A stretch of DNA of 64,000 nucleotides from JAWLHU01 sp049325315 (GTDB taxonomy: Bacteria > Bacillota > Sulfobacillia > Symbiobacteriales > Symbiobacteriaceae): NCBI GenBank assembly GCA_049325315.1, contig JBMONB010000098.1, positions 1-64,000 on the forward strand, written 5' to 3'. The notes under the pieces are model-generated. The model did no database searches. It was not told where the DNA came from and saw nothing but the letters and a program-made list of their open reading frames with translations. The position numbers and the translations under genes were made by a program. Below, one piece after another: positions 1 through 6,103 of this stretch. Each line of letters begins with the position of its first letter. The first letter of the stretch is position 1.

Positions 1-1199
1 GGCCTGCGCTCTACAGCCTGCCGGGGGCGATGTTCATTCTCGCCCTCTTCACCTACCCCTACATCTACCTGCTGGCGGGCTCCGCCCTGCGGGGGTCCAA
101 TCAGTCGCTGGAGGATGCGGCCCGGTCGGCCGGGCTCTCCCAAGGCCAGGTCTTCTGGCGGGTGACGCTGCCGCTGCTCCGCCCCGCCCTGGTGGCGGGG
201 GCGCTCCTGGTAATCCTCTACGCCCTCTCCGACTTCGGCTCGGTGGCGATGCTCCGGGTGGAGACCTTCACCGCCGCCATCTACCTGCAGATTCGCGGCC
301 GGTTTGACCGCTCCGCCGCGGCGGTGCTCAGCCTGGTGCTGGTGCTGCTCACCGTAGGAATCCTCCTCTTCGAGGAGGCGATGAAGCGGCAGGGCGCCCG
401 CTACTACCAGACCACGGGCCAGTGGCGGCCCATCCGCCCGGTGGCACTGGGCCGCTGGCGCTGGGCGGCCACCCTCTTCGCCTGGGGCGTCGCCTTCGCC
501 TCGGTGGGGCTGCCGTTGGGGATGCTCCTCACCTGGTCGGTGGAGGGGCTGGCCGAGCGCGGCCTCTCCGCCAAGCTGCTCTCCTACGCCTCCAACAGCC
601 TGATCGGCGCCGGCGGGGCCGCCACCTTGGCCAGCCTGCTGGCCTTTCCGGTCGCTTACCTCGCCGCCCGCCACCGCTCCGCCCTCAGCCAGGCGCTCTT
701 CCGGCTGGCCTACGTGGGCTATTCGCTCCCGGGCATCGTCGTGGCGCTGGCCGCCACCTTTCTCTTCCACCGGTTCCTCGGCCCGCTCTACGGCACCGTC
801 TGGGCGCTGCTGACCGCCTACGTGATCCGCTTTCTGCCCCAGTCGATGGGGGCGCTCCACTCGGGCCTGGGTGCGCTCTCCCCCAACCTGGAGGATGCCG
901 GCCGCTCCCTCGGCCTCACCTCGGGCCAGGTGCTGCGCAAGATCACTCTGCCGCTGATCGCCCCGTCGCTGGTGACCGGCTGGGCGCTGGTCTTCCTGAA
1001 CGTGCTGAAGGAACTGCCAGCCACGCTGCTCATGCGCCCCGCCGGCTTTGACACCCTGGCGGTCCGCGTCTGGATCGACGCCGACGAGGGGTTCTACACC
1101 CAGGCGGCGCCCTCGGCCCTGCTGCTGGTGATCCTGGCGGCGATCCCGCTGGCGATCATGCTCCGGCGGGTGCTCCAGGGCGAAGCCCGACTTTCGTAA
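1..1199 (+). CDS. Iron(III)-type ABC transporter permease, 5' truncated by the window
   Basis: The frame is open from base 3 (reads PALYSLPGAM...), so the gene begins upstream and the ATG at 30 is internal. At least 399 residues are visible. Hydrophobic segments are spread over the whole length, and two cytoplasmic EAA loops can be read, one beginning EDAARSAGLSQGQVFWRV near the 5' end and one beginning EDAGRSLGLTSGQVLRKI near position 890. Two EAA loops in one chain are typical of FbpB/HitB-type permeases of the ferric iron/2-aminoethylphosphonate group, in which two permease halves are fused. The ATPase gene follows after 18 bases, so the two are one operon; the substrate-binding protein would lie outside the window. 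Substrate is inferred from family, not proven; thiamine or polyamine remain possible. Confidence 0.85.
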   Translation, partial: PALYSLPGAMFILALFTYPYIYLLAGSALRGSNQSLEDAARSAGLSQGQVFWRVTLPLLRPALVAGALLVILYALSDFGSVAMLRVETFTAAIYLQIRGRFDRSAAAVLSLVLVLLTVGILLFEEAMKRQGARYYQTTGQWRPIRPVALGRWRWAATLFAWGVAFASVGLPLGMLLTWSVEGLAERGLSAKLLSYASNSLIGAGGAATLASLLAFPVAYLAARHRSALSQALFRLAYVGYSLPGIVVALAATFLFHRFLGPLYGTVWALLTAYVIRFLPQSMGALHSGLGALSPNLEDAGRSLGLTSGQVLRKITLPLIAPSLVTGWALVFLNVLKELPATLLMRPAGFDTLAVRVWIDADEGFYTQAAPSALLLVILAAIPLAIMLRRVLQGEARLS

Positions 1200-1217
1200 A
1201 GAGGAGGAGGTGGCCCC

Positions 1218-2315
1218 ATGAAGATGAACAGCCTGCCGCTGCAGATCACCACCCTCCAGAAGCGTTTCGGCTCCACCCCCGCCGTGGCGGGGATCGACCT
1301 GCACCTGGAGCACGGCGAGATCCTTACCCTGCTCGGCCCCAGCGGGTGCGGCAAGACCACCACCCTCCGGCTGATCGCCGGCTTCGAGCGGCCCGACAGC
1401 GGCGAGATCGCCATTGCCGGGCAGGTGGCGGCCAGCGAATCCGACTGGATCCCGCCCGAGGAGCGGGGCGTGGGGATGGTCTTTCAGGACTATGCCCTCT
1501 TCCCGCACCTGACCGTGGCCGAGAACGTCGGCTTTGGCCTGGGTAAGCTCCCCCAGGCCCAGCGGCAGCAGCGGGTGACCCAGATGCTCCGCCTGGTCGG
1601 GCTCGAGTCGCTGGGCGACCGCTACCCCCATAACCTCTCCGGCGGCCAGCAGCAGCGGGTCGCCCTGGCGCGGGCGCTGGCGCCCCGGCCCGCCCTGGTC
1701 CTGCTGGACGAGCCCTTCTCCAACCTCGACGCCGCCCTGCGGGTGCAGATGCGGGAGGAGGTCCGGCGCATTCTGAAAGAGACCGGCGCCGCCGCCATCT
1801 TCGTCACCCACGACCAGAAAGATGCCCTGGCCATCTCCGACCGGGTGGTGGTCATGAACGGAGGCCAGATCGAGCAGGTGGGCTCGCCCCGGGAGATCTA
1901 CCAGTTCCCCCACACCGCCTTCGTCGCCCGGTTCGTGGGCCAGACCAACCTGCTGCTGGGCGAGATCAGCCTCTACAACGAGCACGTGGTGGTCACCCAG
2001 ATCGGTCCGGTCCCCTGCGCCCACACCCACGGGCTGCCCAAGGGGAGCGGCGTGATCATCTCGATCCGCCCCGACTCCTTTGAGGTCGATCCCAGCGGCT
2101 CGCTGGTGGGCGTGGTCCGGCGGGTGGTCTACATGGGCAACGCCACCGAGGTAGAGGTGGAGGTGCAGGGCGCCGGCGCCGGCACCCCGCTCCTGATCCA
2201 CATCCACCCCGAGGAGCATCTGGTTCCGGGCCATCGGGTTCGCTTCCGGGTCCGGCCTGACTTTGTGGCCGTAATCGAGGGCTCCACGCCCTGCGCCGAT
2301 GTGCTGATCTCCTGA
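1218..2315 (+). CDS. ABC transporter ATP-binding protein, FbpC/PotA type
   Basis: A 365-residue nucleotide-binding subunit that should power the permease just upstream. Visible motifs in order: Walker A GPSGCGKTT near residue 40, Q-loop FQDYALFPHL, signature LSGGQQQR, Walker B LVLLDEPFSNLDA and the switch histidine in FVTHDQ. About 110 further residues after the core form a TOBE-like C-terminal domain (SIRPDSFEV region), as in the FbpC/PotA/CysA group of importer ATPases. The ATG at 1218 is preceded by a purine-rich Shine-Dalgarno GAGGAGGAGGTGG. Specificity for ferric iron is inferred from the fused two-loop permease; the family also includes spermidine and sulfate systems. Confidence 0.88.
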   Translation: MKMNSLPLQITTLQKRFGSTPAVAGIDLHLEHGEILTLLGPSGCGKTTTLRLIAGFERPDSGEIAIAGQVAASESDWIPPEERGVGMVFQDYALFPHLTVAENVGFGLGKLPQAQRQQRVTQMLRLVGLESLGDRYPHNLSGGQQQRVALARALAPRPALVLLDEPFSNLDAALRVQMREEVRRILKETGAAAIFVTHDQKDALAISDRVVVMNGGQIEQVGSPREIYQFPHTAFVARFVGQTNLLLGEISLYNEHVVVTQIGPVPCAHTHGLPKGSGVIISIRPDSFEVDPSGSLVGVVRRVVYMGNATEVEVEVQGAGAGTPLLIHIHPEEHLVPGHRVRFRVRPDFVAVIEGSTPCADVLIS

Positions 2316-2443
2316 CCGGTGCCCGAAGGTGCTCCTGGCATAGACCGAAAGCACTAGTCGGTCAGATGCGCTCTTCAGCCGATAGCGGTTCGCATCATCC
2401 TAACAGATAATAATTTGTAGATGCGAGACCGGGAGGCGATGAC

Positions 2444-3124
2444 GTGCAGCGCCCGATGCGAACGACAGTGGCCGCCTTTGCAGGGTTGCCCGCCCAGACG
2501 GTGTCCGACCTGGTAGGGGTGATGAGCCTGCGCACCTACCGAAAGGGCAGCTACCTGTTTTACCAGGGGGAGGATCCGCACGCCGTCTGGTTCCTCGAGA
2601 GCGGCCGGGCCAAGTGGTTCAAGGTGAGCGAAGACGGCCAGGAGCAGATTCTCCAACTGGTCAATCCCGGCGAGGCGGTGGGCCTGGTGGCCCTGCTCGA
2701 CCGGAAGCCGTACGTGGCCGCGGCCAGAGCCCTGGAGGAGACCACCGCCTGGGCGCTCTCGATTCCCGACTTCGACCGCATGGTGATCAGGCACCCCGAG
2801 CTTTCGCTGCTGGTGATGCGCCACTTGGGCGACGGCGTCCGGTGGCTGCTGGAGCATATCCACTGTATGCAGCACCGCAGCGCCCACGAGCGGGTGGTTT
2901 CGGTGCTGATGCGCAAGGCCCAGACCCGGGAGAACGGCCTGAAGGTGATCCCTCTGACCCACCAGGAGATCGCCCAGCTGGCCGGCATGGCAAGGGAGAC
3001 GGTCAGCCGGGTCCTCTCCGACCTGCAGCGCCGGGGCGCCGTCAGCCTGACCCGCAGCCAGGTGATCTTGCTGGACGCCTCCCGCTTCTGGAGTCCGGTC
3101 CAGGAGCAGGCCAAGAGCAGCTGA
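2444..3124 (+). CDS. Crp/Fnr-family transcriptional regulator
   Basis: 226 residues with a cyclic-nucleotide-binding-type beta-barrel in the N-terminal half (the stretch with GSYLFYQGEDPHAVWFLESG is the classic cNMP-fold entry) and a C-terminal winged helix-turn-helix, LTHQEIAQLAGMARETVSRV, around residues 165-190. No N-terminal four-cysteine cluster is visible, so an Fnr-type iron-sulfur sensor is unlikely. The start is a GTG at 2444 with GGGAGG about seven bases upstream. It stands alone, 128 bases after the ABC operon, and is closed by a hairpin at 3138-3164. Its effector and targets cannot be read from the sequence. Confidence 0.88.
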   Translation: MQRPMRTTVAAFAGLPAQTVSDLVGVMSLRTYRKGSYLFYQGEDPHAVWFLESGRAKWFKVSEDGQEQILQLVNPGEAVGLVALLDRKPYVAAARALEETTAWALSIPDFDRMVIRHPELSLLVMRHLGDGVRWLLEHIHCMQHRSAHERVVSVLMRKAQTRENGLKVIPLTHQEIAQLAGMARETVSRVLSDLQRRGAVSLTRSQVILLDASRFWSPVQEQAKSS

Positions 3125-3137
3125 GCATAATAGATCG

Positions 3138-3164
3138 CGGCCCGGGGAAGAACTCCCCGGGCCG
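3138..3164 (+). terminator. GC-rich hairpin after the Crp/Fnr gene
   Basis: Fourteen bases after the stop, CGGCCCGGGGA pairs with TCCCCGGGCCG around a short loop. The following bases are only weakly T-rich (GTTAGGCTGTT), so termination efficiency is uncertain. Confidence 0.6.
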
Positions 3165-3319
3165 TTAGGCTGTTCACGAACATGGCAGAAACGGGCGGTT
3201 TTCTGCGGTGACAGGAAAAATAAGGGGTAAACCTGTGATTGTAGGCCACCACACCCAGTAACTTAGGCTGGGGGTGGTTTGATGAACCGCTTGGGAGCTC
3301 TCGCACTTGTGTCCTGTTT

Positions 3320-3661
3320 ATGTTTGCCGTAGCCTTGATTTCAGGCAAGGAATCGGACAAAAAAGGCACTGACCCTCAACCGGACCCGCCAATGGAAGCG
3401 GCCGTTCTTCAACGCCTGTCCCAGACAGACCAAGATCGATTGAAGCACGAAGCAGTGGAGCACTTGAGGGAAGTGGCTGTCATGGATTTCACGGTGCTCC
3501 CCGAATCCTTCAACATCAGCGTCGTCGATAACGAAGCACACGTAATGTTCAAGGTGATTCTCACAAACGGCGATCTCATGTCTGCTGACGCCGTATTTAA
3601 GCGTGAGGGAAGTCACTGGCATTTCTCTCGCGTAGGAACCCTTTGCTGCGGAGAGCACTGA
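3320..3661 (+). CDS. Hypothetical protein, possibly frameshifted at its 5' end
   Basis: 113 residues with no family I recognise; the last 60 residues look like a small alpha/beta fold (alternating hydrophobic strands, ending LCCGEH). The ATG at 3320 has no Shine-Dalgarno sequence. In another frame an ATG at 3282 has a good one (GGGGGTGG) and encodes a signal-peptide-like start, MNRLGALALVSCLCLP, that stops at the TAG just inside this ORF. A single indel near 3315-3330 would join the two into a secreted protein or lipoprotein. Either the gene is recently broken, or there is a sequence error. Composition is less GC-rich than the flanks. Confidence 0.45.
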   Translation: MFAVALISGKESDKKGTDPQPDPPMEAAVLQRLSQTDQDRLKHEAVEHLREVAVMDFTVLPESFNISVVDNEAHVMFKVILTNGDLMSADAVFKREGSHWHFSRVGTLCCGEH

Positions 3662-3772
3662 AGGGCTTCACGGGTTGACAGGACAGGCTGACCCAAGTGG
3701 GAAGTAGGAAGAATCGGGCCGGATGACGTCGCGCCAGGTATGATCGGGGAGTGTAGGGGCTACAATGGGAAA

Positions 3773-3794
3773 AGGCACCCGAATGGGGGTGCCT
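3773..3794 (-). terminator. Terminator of small-peptide cassette 1
   Basis: Read on the minus strand, AGGCACCCC-CATTC-GGGTGCCT is followed by TTTTCCC, a canonical intrinsic terminator 73 bases after the stop of the peptide gene. Just before it lies GGCTCCCAGG, a block also found in cassette 2. Confidence 0.75.
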
Positions 3795-3866
3795 GGGAGC
3801 CCGCATGTTGCCGCCTCTAATGATGAGACGGCGGTCGTTCCTATGGAACTGAGTGGTAAGCGACCG

Positions 3867-3965
3867 CTATCTGAAAGCGGAATGAATGGCCTTAGCGATG
3901 ACCAGGGCCATCGAGAAGAGTGCCTGCACACTCAACTCGACAGTGATGGTTACTCTGATCTTCAC
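3867..3965 (-). CDS. Small membrane-type peptide, cassette 1
   Basis: A 32-residue peptide starting at a GTG (MKIRVTITVEL...IHSAFR). AGGAGG lies nine bases upstream of this GTG; the ATG nine bases earlier abuts the same Shine-Dalgarno directly and is therefore unlikely to be the start. The middle is hydrophobic and the C-terminus basic, as in short single-span peptides. The Shine-Dalgarno is the 3' arm of a perfect CCTCC-GAAA-GGAGG hairpin (3975-3988), so translation may be occluded in the folded leader. The peptide resembles the one at 4272-4361 in length, MKI start and pattern, and the two leaders and 3' regions match too. Function unknown; type I toxin-like peptides are one reading. Confidence 0.55.
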   Translation of the reverse strand: MKIRVTITVELSVQALFSMALVIAKAIHSAFR

Positions 3966-4020
3966 CTTTGGCATCCTCCTTTCGGAGGCAAGGCCTGCGT
4001 GTGCTCCCAAATCTAGGATA
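3966..4020 (-). promoter_or_regulatory. Leader of peptide cassette 1: extended -10 and tetraloop hairpin
   Basis: On the minus strand, TGGTATCCT (-10 at 4015-4020) has an extended -10 form. It is followed about 30 bases later by CCTCC-GAAA-GGAGG, which holds the ribosome binding site. The distance from the -10 to the start codon (about 50 bases) matches cassette 2. No good -35 is visible. Confidence 0.4.
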
Positions 4021-4167
4021 CCACAGAACGTACTTTCGGTCTGTCTAAGGCTGGAGGTGCGTTCCCTTTTTCGTTCGCCAATCCTCGACATAAGTAGCCC
4101 CTCCCCGCTTTCTGCATTGCAGAAACGGGCCGACATCTGCCTTGGGTTAAATCAGCGTTAATCAGCC

Positions 4168-4173
4168 TATAAT
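4168..4173 (+). promoter_or_regulatory. TATAAT element convergent to peptide cassette 2
   Basis: A perfect plus-strand TATAAT lies immediately outside the cassette 2 terminator. Transcription from it would run antisense through the 3' end of the peptide mRNA. Cassette 1 has TACAAT at the equivalent place (3761-3766). The -35 is weak (TTAAAT with a 15-base spacer), so this is a candidate only. Confidence 0.3.
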
Positions 4174-4179
4174 GAAAAC

Positions 4180-4203
4180 AGGCGCCCGCTGGAACGAGCG
4201 CCT
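4180..4203 (-). terminator. Terminator of small-peptide cassette 2
   Basis: On the minus strand AGGCGCTCG-TTCCAG-CGGGCGCCT, pairing with one G-U, is followed by GTTTTC. It lies 69 bases after the peptide stop, with GGCTCCCAGG directly before it as in cassette 1. A second stem, GCCGTC...GACGGC (4218-4241), lies between the stop and the terminator. Confidence 0.7.
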
Positions 4204-4271
4204 GGGAGCCTACAGTCGCCGTCCCACATTAAGAACGACGGCTGCCGAGAGGTATCTTACTTCAGCAGCCG

Positions 4272-4361
4272 CTAGTTCTTAGCAGCGGCGAGTGCGAATC
4301 GGATGAGGATCAGGATCGCCCAGATGACAAGTGCAGCATCCAGTTCAATCGAGATCTTCAT
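4272..4361 (-). CDS. Small membrane-type peptide, cassette 2
   Basis: A 29-residue peptide (MKISIELDAAL...LAAAKN) with a hydrophobic core long enough to span a membrane and a basic end. Its ATG is preceded at six-base spacing by a strong AAAGGGGGTG Shine-Dalgarno, which makes translation likely despite the size. The GGGG of that site pairs with CCCC across a GAAA tetraloop (4371-4382), the same device as in cassette 1. A TATAAT lies about 50 bases upstream, and a stem-loop plus terminator lie downstream. The two peptides look like paralogues. I do not recognise the family; holin-like or type I toxin peptides of Bacillota have similar size and shape. Confidence 0.6.
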   Translation of the reverse strand: MKISIELDAALVIWAILILIRFALAAAKN

Positions 4362-4413
4362 CGACAGCACCCCCTTTCGGGGACACTGGCCGTCAGGCTC
4401 CACTTCCATTATA
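4362..4413 (-). promoter_or_regulatory. Leader of peptide cassette 2: TATAAT and tetraloop hairpin
   Basis: Minus-strand TATAAT at 4408-4413, then a leader of roughly 40 bases carrying CCCC-GAAA-GGGG with the Shine-Dalgarno in its 3' arm. The -35 region is poor. Confidence 0.45.
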
Positions 4414-4417
4414 CACC

Positions 4418-4448
4418 AACCGGACCTCGATTTGGGGTCCGGTTGGCT
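4418..4448 (-). terminator. Hairpin after the phosphoribosyltransferase gene
   Basis: CCAACCGGACC and GGTCCGGTTGG form an 11-bp stem 64 bases past the phosphoribosyltransferase stop. There is no clear T-run on this strand; the other strand reads CTGTTT after the stem. Confidence 0.45.
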
Positions 4449-4511
4449 GTTTCCACCGAACCTCCTTCTCAATAAGCCCGCAAGGGTACAACATCGGACC
4501 GTTTTCGGCTC

Positions 4512-5075
4512 CTAGCCCCTATCGTCCCAGCCGGCCGGCAGCCGCTTGCCCTGCCCGGCGGCGGCGCCCACCAGCTCCGGGTGAGCCACCCAGCGGCCAT
4601 CGATCAGCACCCGCTGATCCCAGGGCCAGAGCACCAGCGAGTCGGTGACCAGCGGGCAGAGGTCCGGCGCCGGCGAGGCCCAGGTGTGGGCAGCCAGCGC
4701 AGCGGTGATCACCCGCGCCGCACCCGCCTGCCGGACCGCCTGCGCCACCAGCCCCAGGCTCTCCCCCGTGTCGGCGATCTCGTCCACCACGGCCACCACC
4801 TTGCCCGCCACCTCCGGCGAGACCGGCACCTTCCAGACCGGCCGCTCATAGACCACCTCGTCGTTCACCCGCCGGGTCACCCGCACGGGGAAGAGCTCGG
4901 TGCGCAGGGAGAGCGCAATCTGGGCAGCCGGAAAGAGCCCGGGCCGGGCAATGCCGACCACAGCCTCCACCCCGTGCCGCTGAAACTCCTCGGCGAGGGC
5001 CTGGCAGAGCAGCCCGAACCGCTCCCAGGTGACCGGGACAAATCCATCTCGGTTCACATAGTCGTAGCTCTTCAA
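4512..5075 (-). CDS. Phosphoribosyltransferase-domain protein
   Basis: 187 residues. The PRPP-binding loop VVAVVDEIADTGESL is clearly visible in the middle of the chain, identifying a type I phosphoribosyltransferase; the N-terminal part (SYDYVNRDGFVPVTWERF) resembles the COG2236-type hypoxanthine/xanthine-like enzymes rather than PyrE or Apt. The chosen start is a TTG at 5075, with GAGGAGAAG six bases upstream; longer in-frame extensions would run into the upstream WD40 gene. That gene ends 17 bases before, so the two are probably co-transcribed. Which base it salvages cannot be decided from sequence. Confidence 0.8.
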   Translation of the reverse strand: MKSYDYVNRDGFVPVTWERFGLLCQALAEEFQRHGVEAVVGIARPGLFPAAQIALSLRTELFPVRVTRRVNDEVVYERPVWKVPVSPEVAGKVVAVVDEIADTGESLGLVAQAVRQAGAARVITAALAAHTWASPAPDLCPLVTDSLVLWPWDQRVLIDGRWVAHPELVGAAAGQGKRLPAGWDDRG

Positions 5076-5092
5076 CGTTGTCTTCTCCTCTG

Positions 5093-5947
5093 CTATGTAA
5101 AGATCTCCGATGCCCGGCATGCGTGAACACCCGGCTCCCGCCGCAAGGCCAGGTAGACGGTATCGCCATCTACCCGGGGGCCGGCCCCCTCCGCCAGCGA
5201 CAGCTCCAGCTCCTTCTTCAGGGCCCACGAGCCCATCTCCCAGATGCGCACCTTGCGCTCGGCCATGCTCGATGTGAGCAGCAGCCCGTTCCAGCTGGCC
5301 AGCCCGTTGATCGCCCGCCGGTGCGCCTGCCGGATCCGGTGCACCATCTGCCCCGTCTCCCGGTCCCAGATGATCACCGAGAGGTCGGTCGCCCCCGAGA
5401 CCAGGTAGGGCCCGGCCACGTGCACCCGCTGCACGTTCCCCTTGTGCCCGGTCAGCACCCTCACCACCGGGAGGTCCGGCTTCTCCCAGACCCGGACCGT
5501 CCCATCCACTGAGCCGGTGTAGAGAGACCGGTCATCCTGCGCCATCCCCCAGATCGTGCCGGCGTGCTCTTTGAGGAGCCGGGCATTGGCGTAGTCATGC
5601 TTGTCGATCACCGCCAGTGCCCCGTTGCGAATCGGAAAGTAGACATGATCACGATCGTGGATTGGATAGCCCAGGTCCGAGCTGATATCGGAGCCGAACT
5701 GCGCCGAATAGACCTCGACCCAGCGCTGTGTGTCGATCACCTTGAAGTGGTAGAGGGTGGTGCAGTAGATCCGGTCGCCGTCCACGCTGATCCGCGACCC
5801 ACGGGGGAGCCCGTCCCAGGTGTGAACACAGGCCATCGACTCCCGGTCCCAGAGCATGACGGTCCCCTTACTGCATCCGTAGATATATCGCTGGTCCAGA
5901 TCCATGCTGGAGACCAATCCACCAAATCGCTCCGTCTTCTTCCCCAT
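5093..5947 (-). CDS. WD40-repeat beta-propeller protein
   Basis: 284 residues made of WD-type repeats, with units ending in VMLWDRE, VRVWEKP, VIIWDRE and VRIWEMG and GH-like starts such as LTGHKGNVQ. Five to seven blades can be traced, so the chain may form a single propeller. No signal peptide or transmembrane segment is apparent, suggesting a cytoplasmic scaffold. AAGGAGG precedes the ATG at a nine-base distance. It is divergent from the P-type ATPase and lies directly upstream of a phosphoribosyltransferase. WD40 proteins are less common in bacteria than in eukaryotes; partners are unknown. Confidence 0.85.
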   Translation of the reverse strand: MGKKTERFGGLVSSMDLDQRYIYGCSKGTVMLWDRESMACVHTWDGLPRGSRISVDGDRIYCTTLYHFKVIDTQRWVEVYSAQFGSDISSDLGYPIHDRDHVYFPIRNGALAVIDKHDYANARLLKEHAGTIWGMAQDDRSLYTGSVDGTVRVWEKPDLPVVRVLTGHKGNVQRVHVAGPYLVSGATDLSVIIWDRETGQMVHRIRQAHRRAINGLASWNGLLLTSSMAERKVRIWEMGSWALKKELELSLAEGAGPRVDGDTVYLALRREPGVHACRASEIFT

Positions 5948-6103
5948 TTCGGCAGCCTCCTTCCACCAAGGTCAGCCACAAGCTGTGAATGGTTGAACGA
6001 TGAAGACGGGTTTCGCTCCAGCCAGAACGATCCCCTTCAAATATCTCGCCCCCGGTCTACAAGCCAGCCTCGCCGAGTATGGTGGAGGCGAGGTGAAGTG
6101 TCA

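Noticed and set aside
3765..4161. Plus-strand ORFs opposite the peptide cassettes
   Set aside because: They run across terminators and stem-loops of the other strand and have no ribosome binding sites or recognisable products.
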